Below, piece after piece: positions 44,848 through 52,264 of a stretch of 64,000 bases of DNA. The notes beneath the pieces are model-generated. The model saw only the letters and a program-made list of their open reading frames with translations. It did no database searches and was not told where the DNA came from. Each line of letters begins with the position of its first letter. The first letter of the stretch is position 1. The position numbers and the translations under genes were made by a program. The stretch comes from Buttiauxella gaviniae. GTDB lineage: Bacteria > Pseudomonadota > Gammaproteobacteria > Enterobacterales > Enterobacteriaceae. The DNA lies in NCBI RefSeq assembly GCF_040786275.1, contig NZ_JBFMVT010000001.1, forward strand, positions 60,371 to 124,370, written 5' to 3'.

Positions 44848-45055
44848 GGCGAGCCCCCTCGTTTTGTTTTGTGCGTCTTTCTCTTAATACACGAATGACA
44901 GTATGGGCAACCAGTGCCCCCGCTATCGCCCACAGGCCATAGCTCAGCCAGACCAGGCCAGTTTGCGTCATGGTGACGGACACCGTCTTCAGCTCGCTAA
45001 GCACAAGCGACATCGTGCCCCAGAAAATCAAACCCGCCAGCAGCATCACGTTCAT
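44837..45055 (-). CDS. TraQ-position small inner-membrane protein
   Basis: 72 aa from ATG 45055 (AAGGA eight bases upstream; an earlier in-frame ATG is less well placed). Two membrane segments (MLLAGLIFWGTMSLVLSEL; LVWLSYGLWAIAGALVAHTVI) and a charged C-terminus (RERRTKQNEG) match the topology of F TraQ, the chaperone that inserts prepilin in the inner membrane. The position, before trbB, is also that of traQ. Sequence similarity to TraQ is weak. Confidence 0.5.
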   Translation of the reverse strand: MNVMLLAGLIFWGTMSLVLSELKTVSVTMTQTGLVWLSYGLWAIAGALVAHTVIRVLRERRTKQNEGARHEM

Positions 45056-45059
45056 CAGG

Positions 45060-45521
45060 TCAGTCCTTTTTATGCAATACACTTCTTATATCGGGAGAAA
45101 AGTCAGTCTTACGCGACCGGCTCAGTTTCATAAAGCAGACGCCTGCCCCACACAGCGCGGCAGTCAGCCATAAGGCAACCAGTATGGAATCAGCTGGCCG
45201 GGTCCAGAACTGGCTGTCGACCGGCGTCATATGACACAGAGAAAAATGAGGTGGCATATCCGGTACCACCGGCATGTCAGTATCACGTTGAATGGGACTC
45301 ACCACCTTGCGGGAGGGTTCTACTAAGACACACTGCATCACCTTGCCGTCCGGGGCGCCGTCCGTAAGGAGACGCGCCGTATTCAGAAATTGCTGTGAAG
45401 GTGAGCCGTTCAGTACGATCAACATCGCCAGGGCATACAGCAATAAGGCAGGACCGGCGATAAAGGAATAAAACGCCAGACGCCCTGCATCCCGGAGGAG
45501 GGTTAACACATCATTTTTCAT
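45060..45521 (-). CDS. TrbA-position inner-membrane protein
   Basis: 153 aa with AAGGA before the ATG. Two membrane segments (FIAGPALLLYALAMLIVL; ILVALWLTAALCGAGVCFM) bracket a ~75-residue periplasmic loop with two cysteines. In F the gene after traF is trbA, a small inner-membrane protein of unknown role; this one has that place but I cannot confirm homology. Confidence 0.45.
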   Translation of the reverse strand: MKNDVLTLLRDAGRLAFYSFIAGPALLLYALAMLIVLNGSPSQQFLNTARLLTDGAPDGKVMQCVLVEPSRKVVSPIQRDTDMPVVPDMPPHFSLCHMTPVDSQFWTRPADSILVALWLTAALCGAGVCFMKLSRSRKTDFSPDIRSVLHKKD

Positions 45522-45529
45522 AAAATTCC

Positions 45530-46315
45530 TTACGACTGAGGTCTGAAGCCGGTGGCCACATTCAGAAAACGCTTCGACAAATCGTCCTGGGTCATAAAGC
45601 CATACGACAGTGGGCGGTAGTTTTTGCTTTTCGGGTCAACCAGAAACAGCGCCGGGAAATGTGAGATGTTCATCGCGCGGGACTGACCGGTGTCCGGTCG
45701 GCTCTGAGGCAGGGTTGCCGCGACCTGTCCGTCGACCGATACCGGGATCAGCGATATGCCGTTGGTTTTTGCAAAATCCGCCACCACACCGGCCATCTGT
45801 ACATCAATCGGGTCACTGCCACGGTAGAAGTAGAAAAGGCCGTACTGCTGCGCCAGTTGCTCTACCGCATTTTGCTGTGTCTGCTGGTCACGGGTCTGCA
45901 CAAACGGGGCCATGCTGTTGTAGTGCGGGTATTCCAGGTTGTAGTCGAGATCGGGGTGACTGAGCTGCGCGGCAGCAAAGGACTGACTGAACATCGATCC
46001 CCTGTCGGTCCAGAACTTCTGCCAGCGCAGGAACGTGGCCGTATTTTCCCGGGTGGGGTAAAGGATGGCGCGGTTAAGCGCCTCCATCGTGTAGCCCTTC
46101 AGTACCTTTGCCTGCTCAATCGCGGACATTTTACTCAGATCCGGGATGGTCTGCGGCGGCGCAGAGGGCTGGGGCTTTTTGGTTTTGTCCGGGGGTGTTT
46201 TCGGTTCGTTATACCAGGACCAGCCAGTAAACGGGTCAGCAGGCGTCACTATCTCCTCCGCAATGACCTGCAGACTGGTCACGGCCATCAGCAGGCCGCA
46301 CAGCAGTCTTTTCAT
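45530..46315 (-). CDS. traF: TraF pilus assembly protein
   Basis: 261 aa (F: 247). Signal peptide (LLCGLLMAVTSLQVIA), then a linker rich in Pro and Lys, and a C-terminal thioredoxin fold (QYGLFYFYRGSDPIDVQM; HFPALFLVDPKSKNYRPLSYGF). As in F TraF, the CxxC motif is absent. It acts in the periplasm with TraH, TraU and TrbB. Its start overlaps the traN stop by four bases. Confidence 0.95.
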   Translation of the reverse strand: MKRLLCGLLMAVTSLQVIAEEIVTPADPFTGWSWYNEPKTPPDKTKKPQPSAPPQTIPDLSKMSAIEQAKVLKGYTMEALNRAILYPTRENTATFLRWQKFWTDRGSMFSQSFAAAQLSHPDLDYNLEYPHYNSMAPFVQTRDQQTQQNAVEQLAQQYGLFYFYRGSDPIDVQMAGVVADFAKTNGISLIPVSVDGQVAATLPQSRPDTGQSRAMNISHFPALFLVDPKSKNYRPLSYGFMTQDDLSKRFLNVATGFRPQS

Positions 46316-48138
46316 TTTGCGCCTCCCTGCTGATTCACCTGCGCGGCGATCCTGTCTTTGACCTGTTTGACCATCGCGTCCGTATCAGGGATTTTCTGGT
46401 TATTCATCAGGTCTTCATAGAAATCAGCGAAGTTAATCAGGTCAAAATTAATCTTCTGGAGCTGGGGAATGGTGATACCTGAGCAGTTCGGGGAATCCCC
46501 GCTGCCAAAGTTAATACCCAACTGATCACGGCGACCCTGTTCCTGAATGATACGGGCCAGCTTGCCACCAAAGACACAGTAGACCTTACTCTTCTGAATG
46601 CATGCCCCCAGGACTTTGTGGTCACATCGCTCTCCCACGCTGACGATGACTTTTTTCGCTTTCGCTTTACCGAGGGCCATTTCATCGCTGTTGCAGGAGG
46701 AAAGCCCGACATCCTGACCCCAACCTGAATCTTTACAGCAGTTAGAAAAACCGGCGAAGGCTTTACGACAGCTCATTGCGTTGCCGCTGAAGGCTTTCAC
46801 ATTGATATCATCCTGACTTTTCTTAACGTCATCACCGGCTGACGCCAGCCCGGCCAGTTTAGACACGGCCAGGTCAAACCCGTTATCTCCGGCACCCGTT
46901 GTCTCGTCACAATCCCCTGACTTACAAAGATAATCCCCTCCGCAAAGCAACCCTTCGGACTTATGCACGGTCTGGCACTGGTAGGTTAACTCGGCATGGG
47001 CACACTTGCCGTTCAGGGTCTCTGTACAGGTTGAGCCTGACTGCGTACAGGACGGATTATTCATCAGGGCGCTACAGGTTCCCTGCGTTTCATCACTCAG
47101 AACATAGGTGTCGGTATACTGCCAGCAGTCGCTGTAGACGTTGTACGTATTGCCATCCTTGACCACCTGTCGGTATCCGCCACCGGCAGTGCAGGTTGAG
47201 CTGATTTGTTTTCCGGCGGGAGTTTCCGTCTCGCAGCTTGTTGCCCAGCTAACCTGTGGGCTGAAATTTTTCACCGTGACACGAATGGTCAGGGTCATCG
47301 TGAAACTGAATGTCCCGTTGTTATAGTTGGTCGCGTTGGTCTTCGGCACATCCATATAGCCGATGATAAATTTTACCGTCTGACCGTCGGTCATCGTGTA
47401 CGAAGGGGTAAAGCTATGGACGCCACGGTCCTGGGAAATCGTGGTGTTAAAGGCATATAAACTGACGGCGCTTGTTGCCCAGTACTTATTGTAATTATCT
47501 ACCGAACCCGAAATAACCTCGCCGCCATACCCTGCCGGGACAATAAAATCGGCAGAGGTCGAGTTTGACGTATAAGGGGCAAAGTTCAGGCTGCGTGAAT
47601 TAATTGTCAGCGTCTTAATTGTTGAGCTTTCGGTATAGATACCATCCGGTGTGGCGTTGCGCTGGCAGGTCTGTGTGACCCCCAAATCCCGCGAGCAGGT
47701 GAAGTTTTCAAAGGTCGACTTGGACACCGTCGTGGTTGTGCACTGTGGGTTCGAGCCATCCACAACCGAACCGGCCGTCGCTTCCGCATCTTTGCCGACA
47801 GTAATAAAGGAAGCGTTCGGATCAATCACCACCGGCGGGTTTTTATTGCCTGCATCGATGATGGCCTGACCCGCATCATTACTGCCGATGGCTGCCTGCC
47901 CTTTCCCCCCAATCCCCCCGTCGCCACCCTGCACCCCACCGTAATAGCCACTTTCTGAGGGGTTCGCCGTGTAGCCCGGAATAGCACTGGTGACGGTACC
48001 GGGATTTTTCAGGCTCCCGGTGCCCTGCGAGGCATTGCCTTTCCCGAAGCTCGCCCCGTCCTTAAAGGCATCGTTGGTCGCATCCGCAAACGCCCCCCCG
48101 GCCAGCATACAAAGGGCGATAAACAGTACCTTTTTCAT
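46312..48138 (-). CDS. traN: TraN mating-pair stabilisation adhesin
   Basis: 608 aa from ATG 48138, chosen for GGGAGGG upstream and the signal peptide MKKVLFIALCMLAGGAFA; F TraN is 602. It is cysteine-rich, with about 25 cysteines (for example CVFGGKLARIIQEQGR and CKDSGWGQDVGLSSC), as expected of the outer-membrane protein that contacts recipient OmpA or a related porin. The middle third (NYNKYWATSAVSLYAFN...) differs from F and should set receptor choice. The start overlaps the trbC stop. Confidence 0.95.
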   Translation of the reverse strand: MKKVLFIALCMLAGGAFADATNDAFKDGASFGKGNASQGTGSLKNPGTVTSAIPGYTANPSESGYYGGVQGGDGGIGGKGQAAIGSNDAGQAIIDAGNKNPPVVIDPNASFITVGKDAEATAGSVVDGSNPQCTTTTVSKSTFENFTCSRDLGVTQTCQRNATPDGIYTESSTIKTLTINSRSLNFAPYTSNSTSADFIVPAGYGGEVISGSVDNYNKYWATSAVSLYAFNTTISQDRGVHSFTPSYTMTDGQTVKFIIGYMDVPKTNATNYNNGTFSFTMTLTIRVTVKNFSPQVSWATSCETETPAGKQISSTCTAGGGYRQVVKDGNTYNVYSDCWQYTDTYVLSDETQGTCSALMNNPSCTQSGSTCTETLNGKCAHAELTYQCQTVHKSEGLLCGGDYLCKSGDCDETTGAGDNGFDLAVSKLAGLASAGDDVKKSQDDINVKAFSGNAMSCRKAFAGFSNCCKDSGWGQDVGLSSCNSDEMALGKAKAKKVIVSVGERCDHKVLGACIQKSKVYCVFGGKLARIIQEQGRRDQLGINFGSGDSPNCSGITIPQLQKINFDLINFADFYEDLMNNQKIPDTDAMVKQVKDRIAAQVNQQGGAK

Positions 48139-48755
48139 GGCTGCCCTCCCAGTAGCTGGCGGGCCGTGGCGGCACACTCGCCGCGCTCAACCACTTTTTC
48201 CAGTGCCGCTTTTAGCGGCAGACTGCCCCGGACAATGTCAAAATGGCCCGGGCAGGTGACGACAAGTGCGGGCACCGTGGTAATGCCGTAGTCGCGGTAA
48301 AGCGTGGGATCAATCTGAACGCCGATGTTTTTATCTTCTTTCGATAATTCAAACATGAGCGACGCCGTCTGGCGCATATCGTTATTCACCAGCCCTCTGA
48401 GCGTTGCCGGGATACCATAGCGGTGGGCATCCTGCAGCATAGGCAGTAAGCCTTCCCGGGGAATACCCAGACTGACAAAATACAGCGCAGGGAATGACTT
48501 CTTCTCAGCAGCCTCCTGCTGCGCCTGCTGATGACCGATATCCTGCTGTAACTTGTCGATCAGATCCTGCTGGTCGGTCGGCAGCTGAAACGACTGGTTG
48601 CGCATGGCATCCTGAAACGTCTGCAGCGAACTCTGCTGTTGTTTCAACCAGGTCATATCCTGTGACGAAACCGGTGTTTGCTCGCTTGCCAGGACGACAG
48701 GTGCGCAGGAAAGCAACCCGCTCATGAGCAGAAGCTGACATAAGGCAGTTTTCAT
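48135..48755 (-). CDS. trbC: TrbC pilus assembly protein
   Basis: 206 aa (F: 212). Signal peptide to about residue 23 (VLA), a helical middle rich in Gln (QQDLIDKLQQDIGHQQAQQEA), and a conserved C-terminal region (ALYFVSLGIPREGL; GIPATLRGLVNNDMRQTA; YRDYGITTVPALVV). The last part is the TrbC_Ftype fold. It acts in the periplasm with TraW and TraU. It ends in an ATGA overlap with traN. Confidence 0.95.
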   Translation of the reverse strand: MKTALCQLLLMSGLLSCAPVVLASEQTPVSSQDMTWLKQQQSSLQTFQDAMRNQSFQLPTDQQDLIDKLQQDIGHQQAQQEAAEKKSFPALYFVSLGIPREGLLPMLQDAHRYGIPATLRGLVNNDMRQTASLMFELSKEDKNIGVQIDPTLYRDYGITTVPALVVTCPGHFDIVRGSLPLKAALEKVVERGECAATARQLLGGQP

Positions 48756-48764
48756 ATTAAGACC

Positions 48765-49769
48765 TCAGGTATAGGCGCAGTTACGTTTACGCCACAGGAG
48801 ATAACCAAAGTTTTTCTTTGACTGGGGGGAGTTATGCGTGCTGCCCCAAATCTGGGTGCTGGCACCAAACGGATAACAGCTGTTGGTGGCGGGATACATG
48901 TTCACCATCTGATATCGCCATCGTTCTTTGGGAATAATCGGTGACGGGTACTCATGGCAGACCGCCACATCCGCCCCCACCGAATTCCAGACCAGCCCCT
49001 CTCTGTGCATTTTGAACGCCATCCTTTCGGTGACGAGAAGCGAGGACTCAAGAGGGGAAAATTCACCACTGGTGAAACCGGTAAACGGATACATGCTCCC
49101 CTGACTGCCGGCGCACCAGAATAAAGGCGCAAGGGGCAAACCTGCCGAGCTGGACACCGCGTCAGCCGCACACGCGCCCTGTGCGATAAGGTTATTAAAC
49201 AGCGCGGCTTCCGGATTGAGGATCATGGCCAGCGTACTGTCATTCCATGTCGGGTCGACTTCGGAAAGGTAGGCGATGTCCATGTCACCGGTCTGCATAC
49301 ATCCGGCGGTCGTGATGATGTTAAGCCAGTAAACCAGCGGATATTTATACCAGTGCACATGGTAGAACGCCCCGGCGGCCGGTCGGTCACTTTGCCCCGC
49401 TGTTCCCGTCCCGGTGCGCCCCAGGTCGATTTTAAATCCCCCCATATTGACCATCACACCCGGCTCCCGGGTGACGTCCACCATAGCCACGGGCTCCCAG
49501 AATCCAATCGCCAGGCCAACACGGTACAAAATCCCCATCGGGCAGATCTGGATGGGTGAGGCCGGATTCGAGGTGTCTGGCTGAGGGCCGGTGGCCAGCT
49601 GAATGCTGCCCAGCGACATCGGAAACAGACATTTCCAGCAGACATCCGAAATGGGGTTCACCCAGCGACCATCACCGGCATTACTGGTGGCAGCGGAGGC
49701 AGAAGACAGCGAGGCAGCCCAGCATACTGTCGCAAGGATTATCCCGGTCAGGCAGGCTCTGAACGTCAT
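48765..49769 (-). CDS. traU: TraU DNA-transfer protein
   Basis: 334 aa from ATG 49769 (F: 330), chosen because a signal peptide begins there (MTFRACLTGIILATVCWAA) and because ATGA overlaps the smORF upstream; the frame is open 22 codons further. The signature RWVNPISDVCWKCLFPMSLGSI and many paired cysteines (PIQICP; CMQTGDMDIAYL) are those of TraU. It is periplasmic, needed for DNA transfer more than for pilus formation. Confidence 0.95.
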   Translation of the reverse strand: MTFRACLTGIILATVCWAASLSSASAATSNAGDGRWVNPISDVCWKCLFPMSLGSIQLATGPQPDTSNPASPIQICPMGILYRVGLAIGFWEPVAMVDVTREPGVMVNMGGFKIDLGRTGTGTAGQSDRPAAGAFYHVHWYKYPLVYWLNIITTAGCMQTGDMDIAYLSEVDPTWNDSTLAMILNPEAALFNNLIAQGACAADAVSSSAGLPLAPLFWCAGSQGSMYPFTGFTSGEFSPLESSLLVTERMAFKMHREGLVWNSVGADVAVCHEYPSPIIPKERWRYQMVNMYPATNSCYPFGASTQIWGSTHNSPQSKKNFGYLLWRKRNCAYT

Positions 49770-49888
49770 GTTGCCTCCCGCAGCCATTGAGGTTCGGCAT
49801 CCCAGGCTGAAATCTGTAAAGCTGTCGGGGGGCACCAGAAACGGTCACGGGTCACCGTCACCGGTCTGATATTGTCAGGGTGAGTCAT
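49766..49888 (-). CDS. Small ORF coupled to traU (40 aa)
   Basis: ATG 49888 with GGAGATATCCC upstream; its TGA overlaps the traU start (ATGA). The product (MTHPDNIRPVTVTRDRFW..., WDAEPQWLREAT) is soluble with two Trp-rich segments. I do not recognise it. The good ribosome-binding site and tight coupling support translation. Confidence 0.5.
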   Translation of the reverse strand: MTHPDNIRPVTVTRDRFWCPPTALQISAWDAEPQWLREAT

Positions 49889-49945
49889 GGGATATCTCCG
49901 GGCAAGCCGCAGCCACCGTTCCGGCGGGAGGGCTAAGAGGAAAAG

Positions 49946-50167
49946 TCAGTCATCTCTGGCGTGACTGGCGGCTTTAATAATGACGTCCAGGCGTTGTTTT
50001 GCGCTCATTTCATACAGGGCAAGAATGGCACCGCGCAGTACAGCGGAGGGCTTGTACAGCGGGTTGTCACGGAGGATCTCTTCCAGTTGCCTGGCTGAGA
50101 CCTCATCATGACGAACAGATGAGATGGTGACATTCCGGCCCTTTTCACAGTCAGGGTCTTTTTTCAT
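49946..50167 (-). CDS. Small DNA-binding-like protein in the traU-traW interval (73 aa)
   Basis: ATG 50167 with AAGGT upstream. The sequence (KGRNVTISSVRHDEVSARQLEEIL, then PSAVLRGAILALYEMSAKQRLD) has a strand-helix-helix pattern that could be a ribbon-helix-helix fold. Not recognised. It lies among extra genes not present in F, in the same direction as the tra genes. Confidence 0.5.
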   Translation of the reverse strand: MKKDPDCEKGRNVTISSVRHDEVSARQLEEILRDNPLYKPSAVLRGAILALYEMSAKQRLDVIIKAASHARDD

Positions 50168-50202
50168 GGTGTTACCTTGTCGGGGTTAAAAGAAAACCGG
50201 TG

Positions 50203-50259
50203 CGCCATTCAGGCTGAGGCGGCGCGCAACGCAGTGAGCACCGAACATCCTGAATGGCG
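50203..50259. repeat. 11-bp inverted repeat in the traU-traW interval
   Basis: CGCCATTCAGG (50203-50213) and CCTGAATGGCG (50249-50259) are exact complements 35 bp apart, inside the 171-bp gap between two small genes. It could form a hairpin in the tra mRNA; no U-run follows. Confidence 0.5.
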
Positions 50260-50338
50260 TGGCGGTTGGATCAGTGTGATTGAACAGGGAGGAGGAAGAC
50301 AAAAGCGTGTCCGATGTTATGGTCATAACAGACGCCCC

Positions 50339-50935
50339 TTACACGCCGGTATCAGCAATATTGTCACGTCGTGTGATATACCAGCCCAGACTCTCATTCC
50401 CTTCCGTCAGCAGAGCAAGTAACTGTTCTGAATACCCGTCTCTGGCAGCGAGTCTGGCCTTTTCTGCCACCACTATCTCCGGTTGTACCGGCACCATGTG
50501 GCGCTCCCGGGCCATAAACACCATAAAGGCCACCTGCTGCTGACTGTGTTTCGTCAGTGGCGCGTGCAACGCTTTATCCGTGGTAAACACGTAACCTTCA
50601 ATGAGCAGCGCCTTTTCCAGCTCGGCCAGTAAACACTGGTAGAGCGAACCGTTGGCAAACTGGTAAATCCCATTCGCATGGGCAGCGCTACCAAACGGAG
50701 GCGGGAAGGAAACAGCCGTTCCCTGCCCACCCACCGGGGATACAGCTTTGAGCTGCTGTGACGCATGAAATAACTGAATGCACAGCCACACGCACAAACT
50801 CAGCCAGATGACGCCGATCAGAATGAGCATCCCGAGGGGCATCACATCTGACACGCTGAGTGTGTCCGACAGATGTCCGTATGTCGGGGCGTCACGGGGA
50901 ACAGGGGGAGAGGCCATAATCCGGGTTATCGCCAT
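50339..50935 (-). CDS. Single-pass membrane protein of unknown function in the traW-traU interval
   Basis: 198 aa from ATG 50935 (GGAGATGGG upstream), overlapping the gene before it by 10 bp. One membrane segment (PLGMLILIGVIWLSLCVWLCI, ~35-55) follows a Pro-rich cytoplasmic start, and a ~140-residue soluble domain (NGSLYQCLLAELEKALLIEGYVF...) follows. I do not know the family. The gene order suggests a transfer accessory role. Confidence 0.6.
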   Translation of the reverse strand: MAITRIMASPPVPRDAPTYGHLSDTLSVSDVMPLGMLILIGVIWLSLCVWLCIQLFHASQQLKAVSPVGGQGTAVSFPPPFGSAAHANGIYQFANGSLYQCLLAELEKALLIEGYVFTTDKALHAPLTKHSQQQVAFMVFMARERHMVPVQPEIVVAEKARLAARDGYSEQLLALLTEGNESLGWYITRRDNIADTGV

Positions 50936-51222
50936 GAACCCATCTCCACCATTCTTTCCTTGATGAGACCCACAAGATATTCCGGGAAACGTTCGTCACG
51001 CCCGTCTGGCTCAACCAGTTCCATGTTGTTTTCTGAAAGCCACCTGAACCATGCCTGGGTGGCAAAGACCGGATGCCATGACTCAATTTCCGGATACAGG
51101 GCTTTGAGCCTCTCCGCTGTCCCCTGACGGGTTATGTGGTTACTAGATTTGCCCTTTTTTTCCTGACCACGGGTGGCATTGCGCAAGTCGGGAAACAGAT
51201 CACCTAATGTGGTTGCGGTCAT
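50926..51222 (-). CDS. Conserved-looking 98-aa cytoplasmic protein next to traW
   Basis: 98 aa starting in an ATGA overlap with the traW stop. The sequence is soluble and helical (TAERLKALYPEIESWHPVFATQAWFRWLSENNMELV), with no signal or membrane segment. Not recognised. Overlaps at both ends mark it as part of the tra operon. Confidence 0.6.
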   Translation of the reverse strand: MTATTLGDLFPDLRNATRGQEKKGKSSNHITRQGTAERLKALYPEIESWHPVFATQAWFRWLSENNMELVEPDGRDERFPEYLVGLIKERMVEMGSWR

Positions 51223-51851
51223 TTTTTTGCTCCTGTTACCGGAATTTCTTCCACTTTCAGCACGTGGCCATCACGGGAAATACGGGCGGGGGTATGTTCA
51301 AATCCAAACTTGCGGGTCAGGACACCGGACTGGTCGAAGAAAATACGTTCATCCAGCGCATCACTGGTTTCTTTGATATTGCCGTTCACCAGGATCACCT
51401 TAATGTTTGTCTGGCCCGCGATTTGCTGACGGGTCCAGTCCAGCTGTGCCTTGTCATCACCGTCGATAAAGTAGAGCACCTGACTGAACGGGACTTTATC
51501 CAGTGGGTTCACCTTATCGCCCTTACGGGCGATGATGTTGCCCTGCATATCGGTAATGCTTTCCTTCACTGTGAACGTCGGATCAAAAACAAAAGTGCGG
51601 TATTGCACCGCTTTGCTCAGCCCCTCCACCGGTGCCGGGCGAACAGCATGTTTCTTCACTCGGTCCGTGGTTTCCTCACGTAGCCGGTCAAGTTCTCCGG
51701 ACTGCTCCATCCCCTTCAGCCGATGCTGGATGAAATCCAGCATGTCCTGCTCAGCAGGCTCAAACACATTTCCCCAGGTTCCCAGGTCTTTCGCCCCGCT
51801 ACTGGCAGACAACACCAGCAGCAGGGCAGTCAGTGGCAGTCGTTTTCTCAC
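51219..51851 (-). CDS. traW: TraW pilus assembly protein
   Basis: 210 aa, the same length as F TraW. Signal peptide (LTALLLVLSASSGA), then KDLGTWGNVFEPAEQDMLDFI, and the conserved DPTFTVKESITDMQGNIIARKGDKVNPLD and LYFIDGDDKAQLDW. It is periplasmic and works with TrbC and TraU in filament assembly. Overlaps trbI and the 98-aa gene by four bases each. Confidence 0.95.
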   Translation of the reverse strand: MRKRLPLTALLLVLSASSGAKDLGTWGNVFEPAEQDMLDFIQHRLKGMEQSGELDRLREETTDRVKKHAVRPAPVEGLSKAVQYRTFVFDPTFTVKESITDMQGNIIARKGDKVNPLDKVPFSQVLYFIDGDDKAQLDWTRQQIAGQTNIKVILVNGNIKETSDALDERIFFDQSGVLTRKFGFEHTPARISRDGHVLKVEEIPVTGAKK

Positions 51852-52264
51852 TGGCCCTCCTGAATACGTCTGGCAATGTCGCTGCGAATATCTACCGTAA
51901 TGTCCTTCAGTGGGCTCATGACGGCAGGCTTAACCAGCACGATGGCGTTGTGAGAAGCCTGCCAGTCACTCAGACTGTCGTTGAGCGCCACGTTAAACCG
52001 TGTCGTCAGCGCCTTTGCCTTCGCCTCATCAAGCTGCAACTGCGCAGATTGCTGTATAAAGAGATCAACCGTTCCTTTCATATCAAACACCACCATTTCC
52101 GGAGTGGTCGACTTCAGCAGCCCCCAGGCAATCCCGGTCATGACCAGCTGAGAGACCAGCATGCAGGCGGCTATTTTCATGCGCCGGGCCGTCAGCCACT
52201 TACCCATCGCCACTCCCCCCCGGACGGTATCCCCGTCAGTCGGCTTTTCATTGTTTTCACTCAT
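51848..52264 (-). CDS. trbI: TrbI inner-membrane transfer protein
   Basis: 138 aa from ATG 52264, which overlaps the traC stop (ATGA); F TrbI is 128. A charged cytoplasmic start, one membrane segment (RMKIAACMLVSQLVMTGIAWGLL) and a periplasmic helical domain (FIQQSAQLQLDEAKAKAL). In F it affects pilus retraction. Position between traC and traW supports the call. Confidence 0.9.
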   Translation of the reverse strand: MSENNEKPTDGDTVRGGVAMGKWLTARRMKIAACMLVSQLVMTGIAWGLLKSTTPEMVVFDMKGTVDLFIQQSAQLQLDEAKAKALTTRFNVALNDSLSDWQASHNAIVLVKPAVMSPLKDITVDIRSDIARRIQEGQ

